The notes under the pieces: model-generated
What the model was told of the DNA's origin: nothing
The model's database searches: none
Seen by the model: only the letters and a program-made list of their open reading frames with translations
Made by a program: the position numbers and the translations under genes
Source of the DNA: Amoebophrya sp. A120
Taxonomy: Eukaryota > Sar > Dinophyceae > Syndiniales > Amoebophryaceae
DNA: 64,000 bases
Direction of reading: 5' to 3'
Assembly (NCBI GenBank): GCA_905178155.1
Contig: CAJINV010000003.1
Coordinates: 11,697,105-11,761,104, forward strand
Part shown: positions 52,484-62,387 of the stretch, piece by piece
How the letters are laid out: every line of letters begins with the position of its first letter
Position numbering within the stretch: the stretch's first letter is position 1

Positions 52484-54917
52484 TTTTCTCGAAGCTGTGA
52501 CGGAAAAAGTGGCAAGCGCTGATTTTTGACGGCACACCGCAAATTAGGCAGCGGACGAGATGAGTTTGCGTGCGCTATCCTCATCATGGATTCTCTCGGA
52601 TATGCTGGCGAACTCCTACGGCGGAAGTTGCGTTCTCGATGTCCGCTGGGCGAACGAACAACAACCAACAGGCGCAGGCCAAGATGTCACTCGCCCCGCC
52701 TTCTATCTTGCAGGGACGGGACTTCGGCGTAAAGTGCCTCCGAGGAATACCTTTTCGCACACAGAAGGGGTCCTTTGCGTCCCCTTGCAGCAAGAAGCAT
52801 GCGCGGGGCCGCCAGCAACCTGGAGTCGGCCGGTAACTAACAGCAGAAACAAACGGCGCGCGACGGGCGTATTCAGTTCGGTAGCAAGAACACGGACGCG
52901 CCCAAATTGCTTCGCTCGCCGGAAGAAACACTGGCCGAAGGGGGGCGAGTCAGCCCTGCTGGCGCGGCGTCGCGCCTCCGCTCCTCGAAAGACGCTGCGC
53001 GGCGCCCGAGGCAGGGAGTCCGCCAAGCGAGCCACGTCCGCGGGCTCGGACAATTGCCCGGCGCCCGCAGGCGGCGCCAGCGCGCTGCCCGCTGGCGAAT
53101 ACCGCCCCGAGAGCGCTCCCTGTGAGAACCGCGAGGGCTGTGCTTTTGCCGTTGCCGCCGGAACCTCTGAAATGCAACAGCAGCGGGGCATAGGCGCACT
53201 GCTTCCGCAAAGGGCCAGGCACATGCTGGCGAGCCACATCGCCAGCGCGCGCGGCGAACGTCGTCGCGACCATTTCTCTGAGCCGCATTATGTCCGCACC
53301 AGGCGGGTCGCGCTTCAGCCCGTGCGGAATCCCCATACAGCACTTATTCCGCGCTTGTTGGGAAATCGAAGTCGGAACAATGGGCACGCCCGCCCCTGGC
53401 GCGGCCCGCGAGAAGCAAAAACAAAAAACGGCGCGGGTCGCTTCTCCGCGGCGTGTTGAATTCCTGCACGCTGGTCAGCGGCGAGGGCGCGACTGTTCGA
53501 CTGAAGCGCGCGCGGTTGGCTCATTCCATCGACCCCACTGTATCGCCCCTGCGCACTTTCGCGATTTCCCTGACGCGAAGCCTTTCCGTCGCCGCCTCTA
53601 TCGGCGCAACCTGTTCACCTGGCAGAGCCAATCCATCGCAAGGCCCTGCCGGAGTTTACTCCGCTGCTGCGACGGAGGGGCCGGCACGCAGTCCTCCACG
53701 GCGCCCAAATCGCGGCTACAGCACCAACGCCATTCTCCTTGCTTCGTTTCCGAGCATGGTTCTAATGATGGGCACATCTTTGCATAGGCGTGACGCATGG
53801 TGATCAGACGCCGCCTCTATTTTTCCTGCGCCCTCGTCTCAACACGCTTCACATTGTTTCTTGCAGCTCGGTCTTTTCTCGTCGCTCGGTACATTGTACT
53901 ACATTGACTGCAATTCACACCTCTCTTCGCTCCCCTGACAGAACTCGCGTGATCCAAAAGAGGAGCACCCTTCACACGGTTTACCTCGCCATGCGCACAC
54001 GCCGCCCGGAGTTTCTCAAAGTTTGAATCTGTACAGTCCATACATTTGAAAGCTCGGTGTCCGTCTGGGTTCATTTTGGATAGTACTAGAGCACAAATAT
54101 CAAAAACAGGTCCATGGTATTCTTGCATTAGGGAACAAGTCGGTAGTTTCTAGTCCGTTGTGTCTTACGTAGTTGTAAACGAGAAAGTAAAAGTTCTAGT
54201 GCGGCTTGAATAGGGCGTTTTCTTGGTGGGAACTCGAAGACGTCGCATACATTGGTAAAAGTTTGTAAAACAGAGACAATAAGGAGGAAATCCTGCACGG
54301 GAAATACTAGGTCCTCAATTTGCTAAGTAGCTTCAAATTGCGTACCTACATCGTCCTCAGGTGGGTTGTGCAGTAGCAGCACTTCCACTTCCCCCGACGA
54401 GGCTTTTGTACTCATTGAGAAATTGATTTTCAACGCATCGCCTTACTTCTAGACTGCTGCTAAAAGATTGTACAACGGGTTTAACAGCAGGCTTAGTTCT
54501 GGAAACACTTCTTGCTACTACCGCACAGGTACAGCCAATACGTAGCTCTTCCGTAGTAGATTGTGCCGAAGATGATTGTGCGCGTTACAACTGAAACGAT
54601 TCCGTTGCTCTCGGGGGAGCATGCAACAAGTAAAACCTTTATCATCTGCGATTATATTGGAAACTCTTGGAATATCTCTTGATTTAGTGTAACATCTGTC
54701 TGCTCGTACATAACAATACTGGAAATTAAGCAATTTTGATTGGAAATTCGTAACCGCGAATAATTCAATTTCAACTTTATCAGGCATTAGGCGTAAACAA
54801 TTATCTGAAGAGGACCACTTTCATTGAGAGGCCTGCGCGGTCTCGAAAACATCTGAACCACATCACCATCACATACAGAAACAACCCCACGCCGCGCTAC
54901 CTGCTCACCACGACCAC
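52484..54917. other. Gene-poor stretch with GC-rich island
   Basis: About 52.7-53.8 kb is GC-rich with overlapping open frames on both strands (up to 299 codons) of low-complexity translation, judged compositional. A 103-codon minus-strand ORF (54128-53817) has Cys pairs (CMDC, CSQC) but no recognisable domain. The rest (54.1-54.9 kb) is AT-rich without a gene I can support. Confidence 0.45.
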
Positions 54918-57900
54918 TCAGAAGTGTTTCTTTTTGTTCGTGCTCTTCTCGTAGCCTTTACTCTCCCGCGACCTCCGTCTCTTCCCACCGCCCTCCCCGC
55001 GCGACTCGGGTCTTAGTCGTGCCTGCAAAATCTCGAATTCCTCTCGCCGGTTCGCCTCGAAGGACTCGATGTAGGGTGTGTTCCCCGTTCCCATCAGCGA
55101 TCCGGACGTTTTCTGCGACAGCAACGCGGACTGCGATCCATCTTCCTTCTTTTTCTTCTTCTGCGCGCTTTGCTCCTGCTCACCCGGAGTAGTCCCGGCG
55201 AGCGCTCCTTCCAGCTGTTGTCCCTGGTTTACTTCCCGGTTTTGTTGGCTCTTTGAACTCGGGGGACGGAGTTTTTCTAGTTCTTCCTCTCTCTTCCGCT
55301 TTATCTCCTCCTGCTCTTCGTAGTAAACTCCGTGGTCGATGTCGAGTAAGTCCATGACGTCGCAGCCGAAGCAGTTTGCCAACGTCACGAACGTGTCCAG
55401 AATCCCGATCGGGGACAGCGTATGCACTACAAAAATGTTTGGGTCTGGAAGTCTACAAGTTTGTCTTGCTTGGCTAGCATGACTCTTAAGTCTGTCATGC
55501 ACGTTACCCAAAAGCCACAGCTTTCAGACATGCAAAAACGCAGTTTGTCATGCTGGATAGACAACACCTATCAACTCAGTAGAAATTTGTCATGCTCAGC
55601 CGTCATTTGTAGCGTCCTCATGATTCGCCCATCAGCATCACAGGTTTATTCCAGACCCAGACATATTTGCCGTTCATACAGCGTCAACCTTGACAACCCC
55701 CTCACCGGGGTGACGTCGTCCGGCTTCACCCACAGATCCGGAATCCCCGCGGACACGGGGTTCAACCCGATAATCGCCAGCTTCGCAATTTCCGCGATGT
55801 GCTTGCTCCGGCAGAGCAGTTCCACCGGATGCGCACTCGGGTCGTAGATCTGCGCGAATTTCTTCTTGTCAATCAGCAGGCTCCGCAACCGGTCGGTCAG
55901 ATACAGAATGTAAATGTACAACTCCTCCACACCCAGTCTCCCCGCCCCCAACGCGAAGATGTAGCGCGCGGTGTACTGGAAACACCGGTACAGAAACGTT
56001 CTTCTCCGCTTCAGCCGCACGACGTGCAGATAGCCCCGGTTGAACACGTGGCGGGACTTGTGGCACTTGAACACCTCCCTGGCGGATTCGGAGTAGCAGA
56101 AGGAAAGCAAGTTCGATTCCTCGTGGGTGTCGAGGGTGAGTTCGTCCTCTTCCAGCTCCTCCTCCTCGGTTGTACTAGAGGAATGCGTCGCAGTCTGTTG
56201 CTCCTCGCCGCTCGTGGCATTCAGGTTGTCGTCTCCCGAGTTGCTGTTTTGCGCCACCGCGATCGCGACCACAGCGGCGGGAAGCTCAGGCCCATCTTCT
56301 ACCTGGCCGCCTTGCTGTTTCCTGCCTGCTTCTTTTGTTGCGCCGCTTTGGGGGCGACTTGACGTTTTCTTGCCTGCTTGTTCATCTGCTTGTTCTCCCG
56401 CATTTTCTCTCTCCGCCGTGCCCGGTTTCGAATTCTCATTCAGTTGCTCCAAGCCAAAATTGTCCGGAATGTCTTCCCCATCTACCGCCTCCTTGGCCGG
56501 AAATTGACTATTGTCCTGCGCCACCACCGCGACCGTCGCGGCGTTTGGAAACAAACCTCCATTATTACCATTTCGCTCTCTTCTCATTTGCCTTTTCCGG
56601 TCCCGCATGAACCACGGCCCCTCGTCCTCCGATTCGAAAATCCGACTTCTCGCCGGGGCAGCCAACCGGTCCTGTATCCCGAGTAAAAACGTACCCACGC
56701 CAGGGTTGTAATGCAGATTTGCAAAGACAGGAAGACTTGTAATGCGGTCCCCATGAGAGCTATTTCCAATCGTGTTTTGGAATTTGTGATGCTGTGAACA
56801 GGATGAGCAGATGAATCTGTGATGCCGCTGCACTTGCTGACCTGCACTACACTGCGTAGTGCAACTTGTCATGCGTGACTCACAAAACTCCTAGGTTTGT
56901 GTTGCAAAATCACCATCCTAAGTCTGGTGTGGGTACGTTTTTACTCAGGATACCCTGGTACTCGAACTCATCCTCGCTGTCGTCGTCGGGCGGTAGACTG
57001 AACCGCACCCGGTCGACCGGATTTTCCCACCCGTCCGCCGTGTCGACGGAACTGTCGCTGTAGCAACTGCTGTCGTCCTGTAAGATCCTCCTCCTCCGGG
57101 TTTTGCTGGTGACTTGGAACAAGTTCGACTCGTCCGTCTTGTACGCGCGCTGGCACTGCGCGGCGTAAATGTCGGAGATTTCGAATTTCAGCTTCTCCAG
57201 CCGGTTATGCTCCGCCTCCATGCGCTTCGACCCCTGCAGCCGAACCTTGTCGAACCACAGGTCCTTGCCCCGTTTCTCCTCCAATTTTCGCAACGACAGG
57301 CCTCGCAAGTCTCCCTGTCGGTTCTGGTTCTCCTTCAGCTGCTTTTTCCGTTGCAGCGCCGCGGCCGACGACCCCCCGTCCCCTGGACTGTTGCCCGCGT
57401 ACCGCGCGGCTGTCTTCTGCGCGTACTCCCGCCGGTAGTCCAGGCAGTCCTGCAATTCCATTCTTAAATTCACCCGGGAGAAAAGCGGGGCAATGTCTTT
57501 CATCGCGAGAATTGGCTCGGCGGGCAGCTCGGCGGGCGTCAACCTGTACATGTACCGCTTCACGCGGAGCTGCTCGTCGGTGATGGCATCCAGGTCGTCC
57601 TCGTCCCCTCCGTTCCCACCACCGCCGAACGCCACCAGCGCGCCCTCCGCGCCGCTCGCATTGCGGCTCGCGTTGGCGGAGGAAGAGCTCGTGTGGCCGC
57701 GGGGTTTCGGGAAGACGGGGTCGATGAAGTTCCCCTGGCTAGTTACTTCGTAGAAATTCTGTTTGTCGAACCGAAACCGGCCGACCAGGCCGCACACCCC
57801 GTTCCAGTTTGTGTCGGGAACCACCAGGGAGCCCGGAGCGTTGTCGTTCTTTGGCTTATTATTCGCTGACGCGGAAGATGTACCACCACCTCCTGCAGCA

Positions 57901-60101
57901 TTTCCGCCAGGAGCAGGTGAGGACCCACTAGTTGTACCGGCGACGACAGACACGGTTTTCTTTTCCCGCTCCGGGGAGTTCGGTGGTGGCTCGTCCCCCT
58001 GTGTCAAAAACGTTTTGTTCGGCGAGTTCTTGTTCGGAGATGTTGGTGGTGGTCTATTCATCTGGGAGCTGTCCTGGATCGCAGCCGAAGCAGCGCCCGC
58101 CGCGAAACCGCTGTTGTTCCCCAACATCTTCATAGCCCCCACTCTTGGCACTGGCAGCGGCGCGGAGCCGAAGAACGCTAACGCAGCTTCCTCTCCCTTC
58201 TCGTGGACCCACCAATCGAGGAATTCCTTGCCGTACCGGCCGGCTAAAAAAGGTAAGAGCGAAATTCCGTTGTGGACCCAAAACACGTCCGGCGCGCCGA
58301 TGGTCTTCATCATGTGCTCGTGGGTGCTGGAGGCCCACACCTGCAACTCGTGCTCGCCCTTCAATTTCTCCTGCTTCGAGCCCCCACCGCCCTGTTGCTC
58401 GTTGTTGCCGTCGTCGTCGTCATCCATGACCGCCATGCCCGCGGGACGTAAGGGTGCGCCCTTTACCGTCACCGTCATGAAGAGCAGGTTCGAGTACGAG
58501 TCGTGCACCTCATCCGAGCTGTTCCTCGTGTGCAACCCCCGCGGCGTCCACTGCTCGTCTTCGCGCTTCACCTTCTCCCTCACTAATCCGGCGACCTTCT
58601 CCGTGTTGGACAAAAATTTCTTCCGGTTTTGCTTCACCCGCGCCTGCTGCATCTTCGCGTTCTCCAGGCCGGACTGCTCGGAAAAGCTGCTCGACTGCAA
58701 GTCCCCGAACCGGTTCGGCTTCTTCGCCTCCGCGGCGACCTGTCCCAGTTGCGCCGCCTGCGCTTGGACCATCGCGCGGTAGCGCCCAAAAACCTCCGCC
58801 TGCCGCAGCATCCAGGTTTTTTCCAACGGTTTCTTCCACTTGCACGGCCCGTTGCTCACAAACGTGTAGTCGTACCGTTCCGGTCTCGCGGGCCGCCGGT
58901 GCAACCGGTTCCAGATCACCGTGATTCGCGGGGCGAGCAGGAGTTGTTCCTCCTCCTCTTCCGCAGAGGAAACTCCCCCACTCATCTGCGCAGCCCGTTG
59001 ACCACCCGCTGTGTTGACCGCAACGATCGCGCTCTTCTCCGTCCCCGTTTGCTCCCCGCTGCTCTCGTTCGCGGAGAAGTATCGCACAGAAAAAAGGTGA
59101 CTATACAGGACACATCTGTTGTATATGCAAACGCAAACACACAGAAAACTGTCATGCACGTGCCCATAGCTTGCTATTTGCAATGGGGTATGTAGTTGTT
59201 TTCATCTTGATTTTGCAGTACAAACACTAGTATGGTGCTATGCTACCTCTATTCTGCGAGATATGGAGCTACTGCTGCTGCTCTCTTCCGGCTCGGGCTC
59301 GACGTAGCGGTAATCATCGCCGAAAAGCAATAACTTCCGCTCGTTTCCCCAAGCCGGTTTTTGCGTCCAAGCGAAGTCCCGGCCCCCTCCGAACACCGGT
59401 TCTTTGGGGGGTTTTTTACTCCTCCGTTTCGCCGCTTTGCTGTCGTCCTGCTCGTAAAACTTCAACTCCCGTTGCCGCCTCTTCTGACTCTGCCGGGTCT
59501 GCAGCACCAGCCCGGTGTCTGCGCGCGGCCACCGCAGATCGGGAACTTCTTCCGGGAGGACCAACGCTTCCGTCACGTCGTCCTCGTCGGACAAGTCCCG
59601 GTGGTCCGTGGGGAGCAGGTGCAACAAAAAGTTTTTCCCCTTGCCCTCTAAAGGCATGTCCCGGCGGAACTTCACACCTTCGAGGTTCTCTCTTCCGAGC
59701 TTCTTTTCCGACCGGGAGTAGGTTTTTACCCTCTTCGCCGGGTTGAAAGCGACGACGTTCTGCGCCTGCATTTTCCGCAAGGTCGCCGCGTCCTCCTGCA
59801 TAAGAATGGACTCCACGGTGGAGAGTTCGGGGACCGCGTTGGCGTGCATGAGGAAATCACTCCTGTTCGACTTGCTGCTCTGTTTCGTGTCCGGCCGGTC
59901 GGTCTTTTGTGATTCCGGTCGGCTGGACTGGGAGGTTTTCAGCTCTTTGTCTTTCTTCTTCTTGTTAACATCCTTGTCCTTCGCGGGGGAGGGAGACTGA
60001 GACTGCTGTCCCAGCGCGAGGCGCGCGGTCGTGCCCGGGGAGGTCTGCCTTGCTGCGGGGAGCAGGTCCTCAATCTGGATGGAAACGAGGCCCTGGAGGG
60101 A
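54918..60101 (-). CDS. Large multi-exon protein of unknown function (~1,480 aa), 5' end unresolved
   Basis: Four exons separated by three introners: about 60101-59264, 59079-56953, 56674-55679 and 55420-54918. All join in frame (..SSSF|SANESS.., ..FEYQ|.., ..RLTL|SPIGIL..). The first exon's frame stays open up to about 60100, where CCCTCCAG could be an acceptor, so the true start probably lies upstream near or beyond the assembly gap. Features: basic Lys/Arg-rich segments near the ends (RSKKPPKEP, KKKKKEDG), Asp/Glu tracts, long Gly/Ser/Pro-rich linkers in the second exon, and a helical region in exon 3 (VEELYIYILYLTDRLRSLLI). The C terminus is KKKHF. I recognise no catalytic motif. The charge pattern suggests a nuclear or RNA-associated scaffold, but that is only an impression. 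Confidence 0.75.
55421..55678. mobile_element. Introner, CTGGGTCTGG family
   Basis: 258 bp, TIR AAAAATGTTTGGGTCTGGAA and inverse. The CAGCG duplication at 55416-55420 and 55679-55683 is perfect. Confidence 0.93.
56675..56952. mobile_element. Introner, GTAAAAACG family
   Basis: 278 bp with long TIRs: TATCCCGAGTAAAAACGTAC on the left and GTACGTTTTTACTCAGGATA on the right. Flanks TCCTG/CCCTG (4/5). Confidence 0.92.
59080..59263. mobile_element. Introner, CAGAGAAAAAAG family
   Basis: 184 bp, left TATCGCACAGAAAAAAGGTG, right CTCTATTCTGCGAGATA. Flanks AGAAG/TGGAG are a degraded duplication, but keeping the downstream copy restores the frame. Its interior shares the GTCATGCACGTGCCCATAGC stretch with the 24275 copy. 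Confidence 0.8.
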
Positions 60102-60239
60102 GAGGAGATTTTCATTTTTTGGAAAAATATATATAAAGCAGGGGTTTGGTGGGGTCGCAGGGGTTATTTTTGTCTAGCGCCGGAAGAGCAGAACCGCGGG
60201 AGCCAAAGCCCTCATGTCGAAGGCTGCGCGGTTTGGCCA

Positions 60240-60510
60240 ATTTGGTATCCTACCCCGATTCCCCTAATTTCATACCCTCACCCGATTCGCCTTCTTTTGT
60301 ACCCTACCCCGATTTGGCTAATTTTGTACCCTCCCCGAATTTTGTACCCTATCCCGATCTCCCTAATTTTGTGCCCTAGCCCGATTTGGCAAATTCAGTA
60401 CCCTCGCCGAATTGTGTACCCCATCCCGATTTGCCTAATTTTGTACCCTAGCCCGATTTGGCAAATTCTGCACCCTCCTCGAGTTTTATACCCTACCCCG
60501 GGCAATTTTG
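60240..60510. repeat. ~35-bp tandem repeat (CCCTACCCCGATTTGGC type)
   Basis: Imperfect units of the form CCCTA(C/G)CCCGATTTGGCTAATTTTGTA repeat seven or eight times. They sit in the presumed promoter or 5' intron of the 54.9-60.1 kb gene. Confidence 0.8.
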
Positions 60511-60545
60511 TAAGTGTGTGCCCTGCCCCGAAAGGCCTCCGCTTG

Positions 60546-60714
60546 CGCCCCCGGGAAACACGGAAACCGGGAAACGCGGAAACCGGGAAACGCGGAAACC
60601 GGGAAACACGGAAACCGGGAAACACGGAAACCGGGAAACACGGAAACCGGGAAACACGGAACCCGGGAAACACGGAACCCGGGAAACACGGAACCCGGGA
60701 AACACGGAACCCGG
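60546..60714. repeat. 16-bp minisatellite, truncated by the assembly gap
   Basis: At least ten copies of GGGAAACACGGAAACC, the later ones changing uniformly to GGGAAACACGGAACCC, run directly into the N run. The true length is unknown. Confidence 0.92.
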
Positions 60715-61707
60715 NNNNNNNNNNNNNNNNNNNNNNNNNNNNNNNNNNNNNNNNNNNNNNNNNNNNNNNNNNNNNNNNNNNNNNNNNNNNNNNNNNNNNN
60801 NNNNNNNNNNNNNNNNNNNNNNNNNNNNNNNNNNNNNNNNNNNNNNNNNNNNNNNNNNNNNNNNNNNNNNNNNNNNNNNNNNNNNNNNNNNNNNNNNNNN
60901 NNNNNNNNNNNNNNNNNNNNNNNNNNNNNNNNNNNNNNNNNNNNNNNNNNNNNNNNNNNNNNNNNNNNNNNNNNNNNNNNNNNNNNNNNNNNNNNNNNNN
61001 NNNNNNNNNNNNNNNNNNNNNNNNNNNNNNNNNNNNNNNNNNNNNNNNNNNNNNNNNNNNNNNNNNNNNNNNNNNNNNNNNNNNNNNNNNNNNNNNNNNN
61101 NNNNNNNNNNNNNNNNNNNNNNNNNNNNNNNNNNNNNNNNNNNNNNNNNNNNNNNNNNNNNNNNNNNNNNNNNNNNNNNNNNNNNNNNNNNNNNNNNNNN
61201 NNNNNNNNNNNNNNNNNNNNNNNNNNNNNNNNNNNNNNNNNNNNNNNNNNNNNNNNNNNNNNNNNNNNNNNNNNNNNNNNNNNNNNNNNNNNNNNNNNNN
61301 NNNNNNNNNNNNNNNNNNNNNNNNNNNNNNNNNNNNNNNNNNNNNNNNNNNNNNNNNNNNNNNNNNNNNNNNNNNNNNNNNNNNNNNNNNNNNNNNNNNN
61401 NNNNNNNNNNNNNNNNNNNNNNNNNNNNNNNNNNNNNNNNNNNNNNNNNNNNNNNNNNNNNNNNNNNNNNNNNNNNNNNNNNNNNNNNNNNNNNNNNNNN
61501 NNNNNNNNNNNNNNNNNNNNNNNNNNNNNNNNNNNNNNNNNNNNNNNNNNNNNNNNNNNNNNNNNNNNNNNNNNNNNNNNNNNNNNNNNNNNNNNNNNNN
61601 NNNNNNNNNNNNNNNNNNNNNNNNNNNNNNNNNNNNNNNNNNNNNNNNNNNNNNNNNNNNNNNNNNNNNNNNNNNNNNNNNNNNNNNNNNNNNNNNNNNN
61701 NNNNNNN
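60715..61707. other. Assembly gap (993 N)
   Basis: Undetermined bases. It is bounded on the left by the 16-bp minisatellite, so it is probably a collapsed tandem array; any long frames that cross it are artefacts. Confidence 0.99.
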
Positions 61708-62200
61708 TGGTCCATCCGCCTCAGTAAAGGGAGCATCGCCCTCAAGCTCCTCCGCAAGAAAGTCCAAAGCAAACAAGATCCCGCCCCCGTGTTGCACGCG
61801 TGTGGTCCATCCGCCCCAATGTTTTGCGCGTGTGGTCCATCCGCCCCAGTGAGTGTTTTGCGCCTGTGGTCCATCCGCCCCAGCGAGCGTTCTTTTGCGA
61901 GTGAGGTCCGTCCGCCCCAGTAGAGGGAGCATCGCGCCCGAGATTCCGCGACGAGCGACCTCGCGCCCTACCCGCCGCCCGGCTTGCGAGCGGCATTGGC
62001 AACAAGGCCGGCCCCTCGCCAGCGCCCGACAGCACTGCACTCGGGGCGCCTTCGCAACACAGTCGCCAAGTGTGGCGAGAAGGGTTCTGCGAGTGAGGTC
62101 CACCCGCCCAAGTAAAGGGAGTACCGCGCTCAAGCTTTAGATTCCGCGATGAGCGACCTCGCGCCCTACCCCGCGCGCCGTCGCCCCTCCTTCCCGTCCT
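61708..62200. repeat. Dispersed-unit repeat (GTGGTCCATCCGCCCCAG / AGGGAGCATCGC)
   Basis: Six copies of a TGGTCCATCCGCCCCAG-like motif (about 61708, 61803, 61831, 61866, 61900, 62094). There are three copies of a longer block beginning AAAGGGAGCATCGC and, in two, continuing ATTCCGCGA.GAGCGACCTC. This looks like a GC-rich repeat family; no gene. Confidence 0.75.
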
Positions 62201-62387
62201 CGCCTAGTTCTTCTCTTCCCCTCCCGCCCCTGCGACCGCACTGCTTTTCCTGGAGATTCCTTCCCCCGAGCTAGTAATTTACATTTAATTCAGTTCATCT
62301 TGTTTCAAGACCTGATTTCTCAATGATGAATGGTCATCACCATGACCATCTTGAATCAGCATCAACCCCTAAAAAGCAATGACACTA

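Noticed and set aside
52560-53459. 299-codon plus-strand ORF in a GC-rich stretch
   Set aside because: Same compositional reason; opposite strand to all genes, with an overlapping open frame on the other strand.
54518-54787. 89-codon minus-strand ORF
   Set aside because: No recognisable domain and no joined exon; likely chance in AT-rich DNA.
60297-62133. Long open frames crossing 60.3-62.1 kb on both strands
   Set aside because: They run through 993 Ns and tandem repeats; the continuity is artificial.
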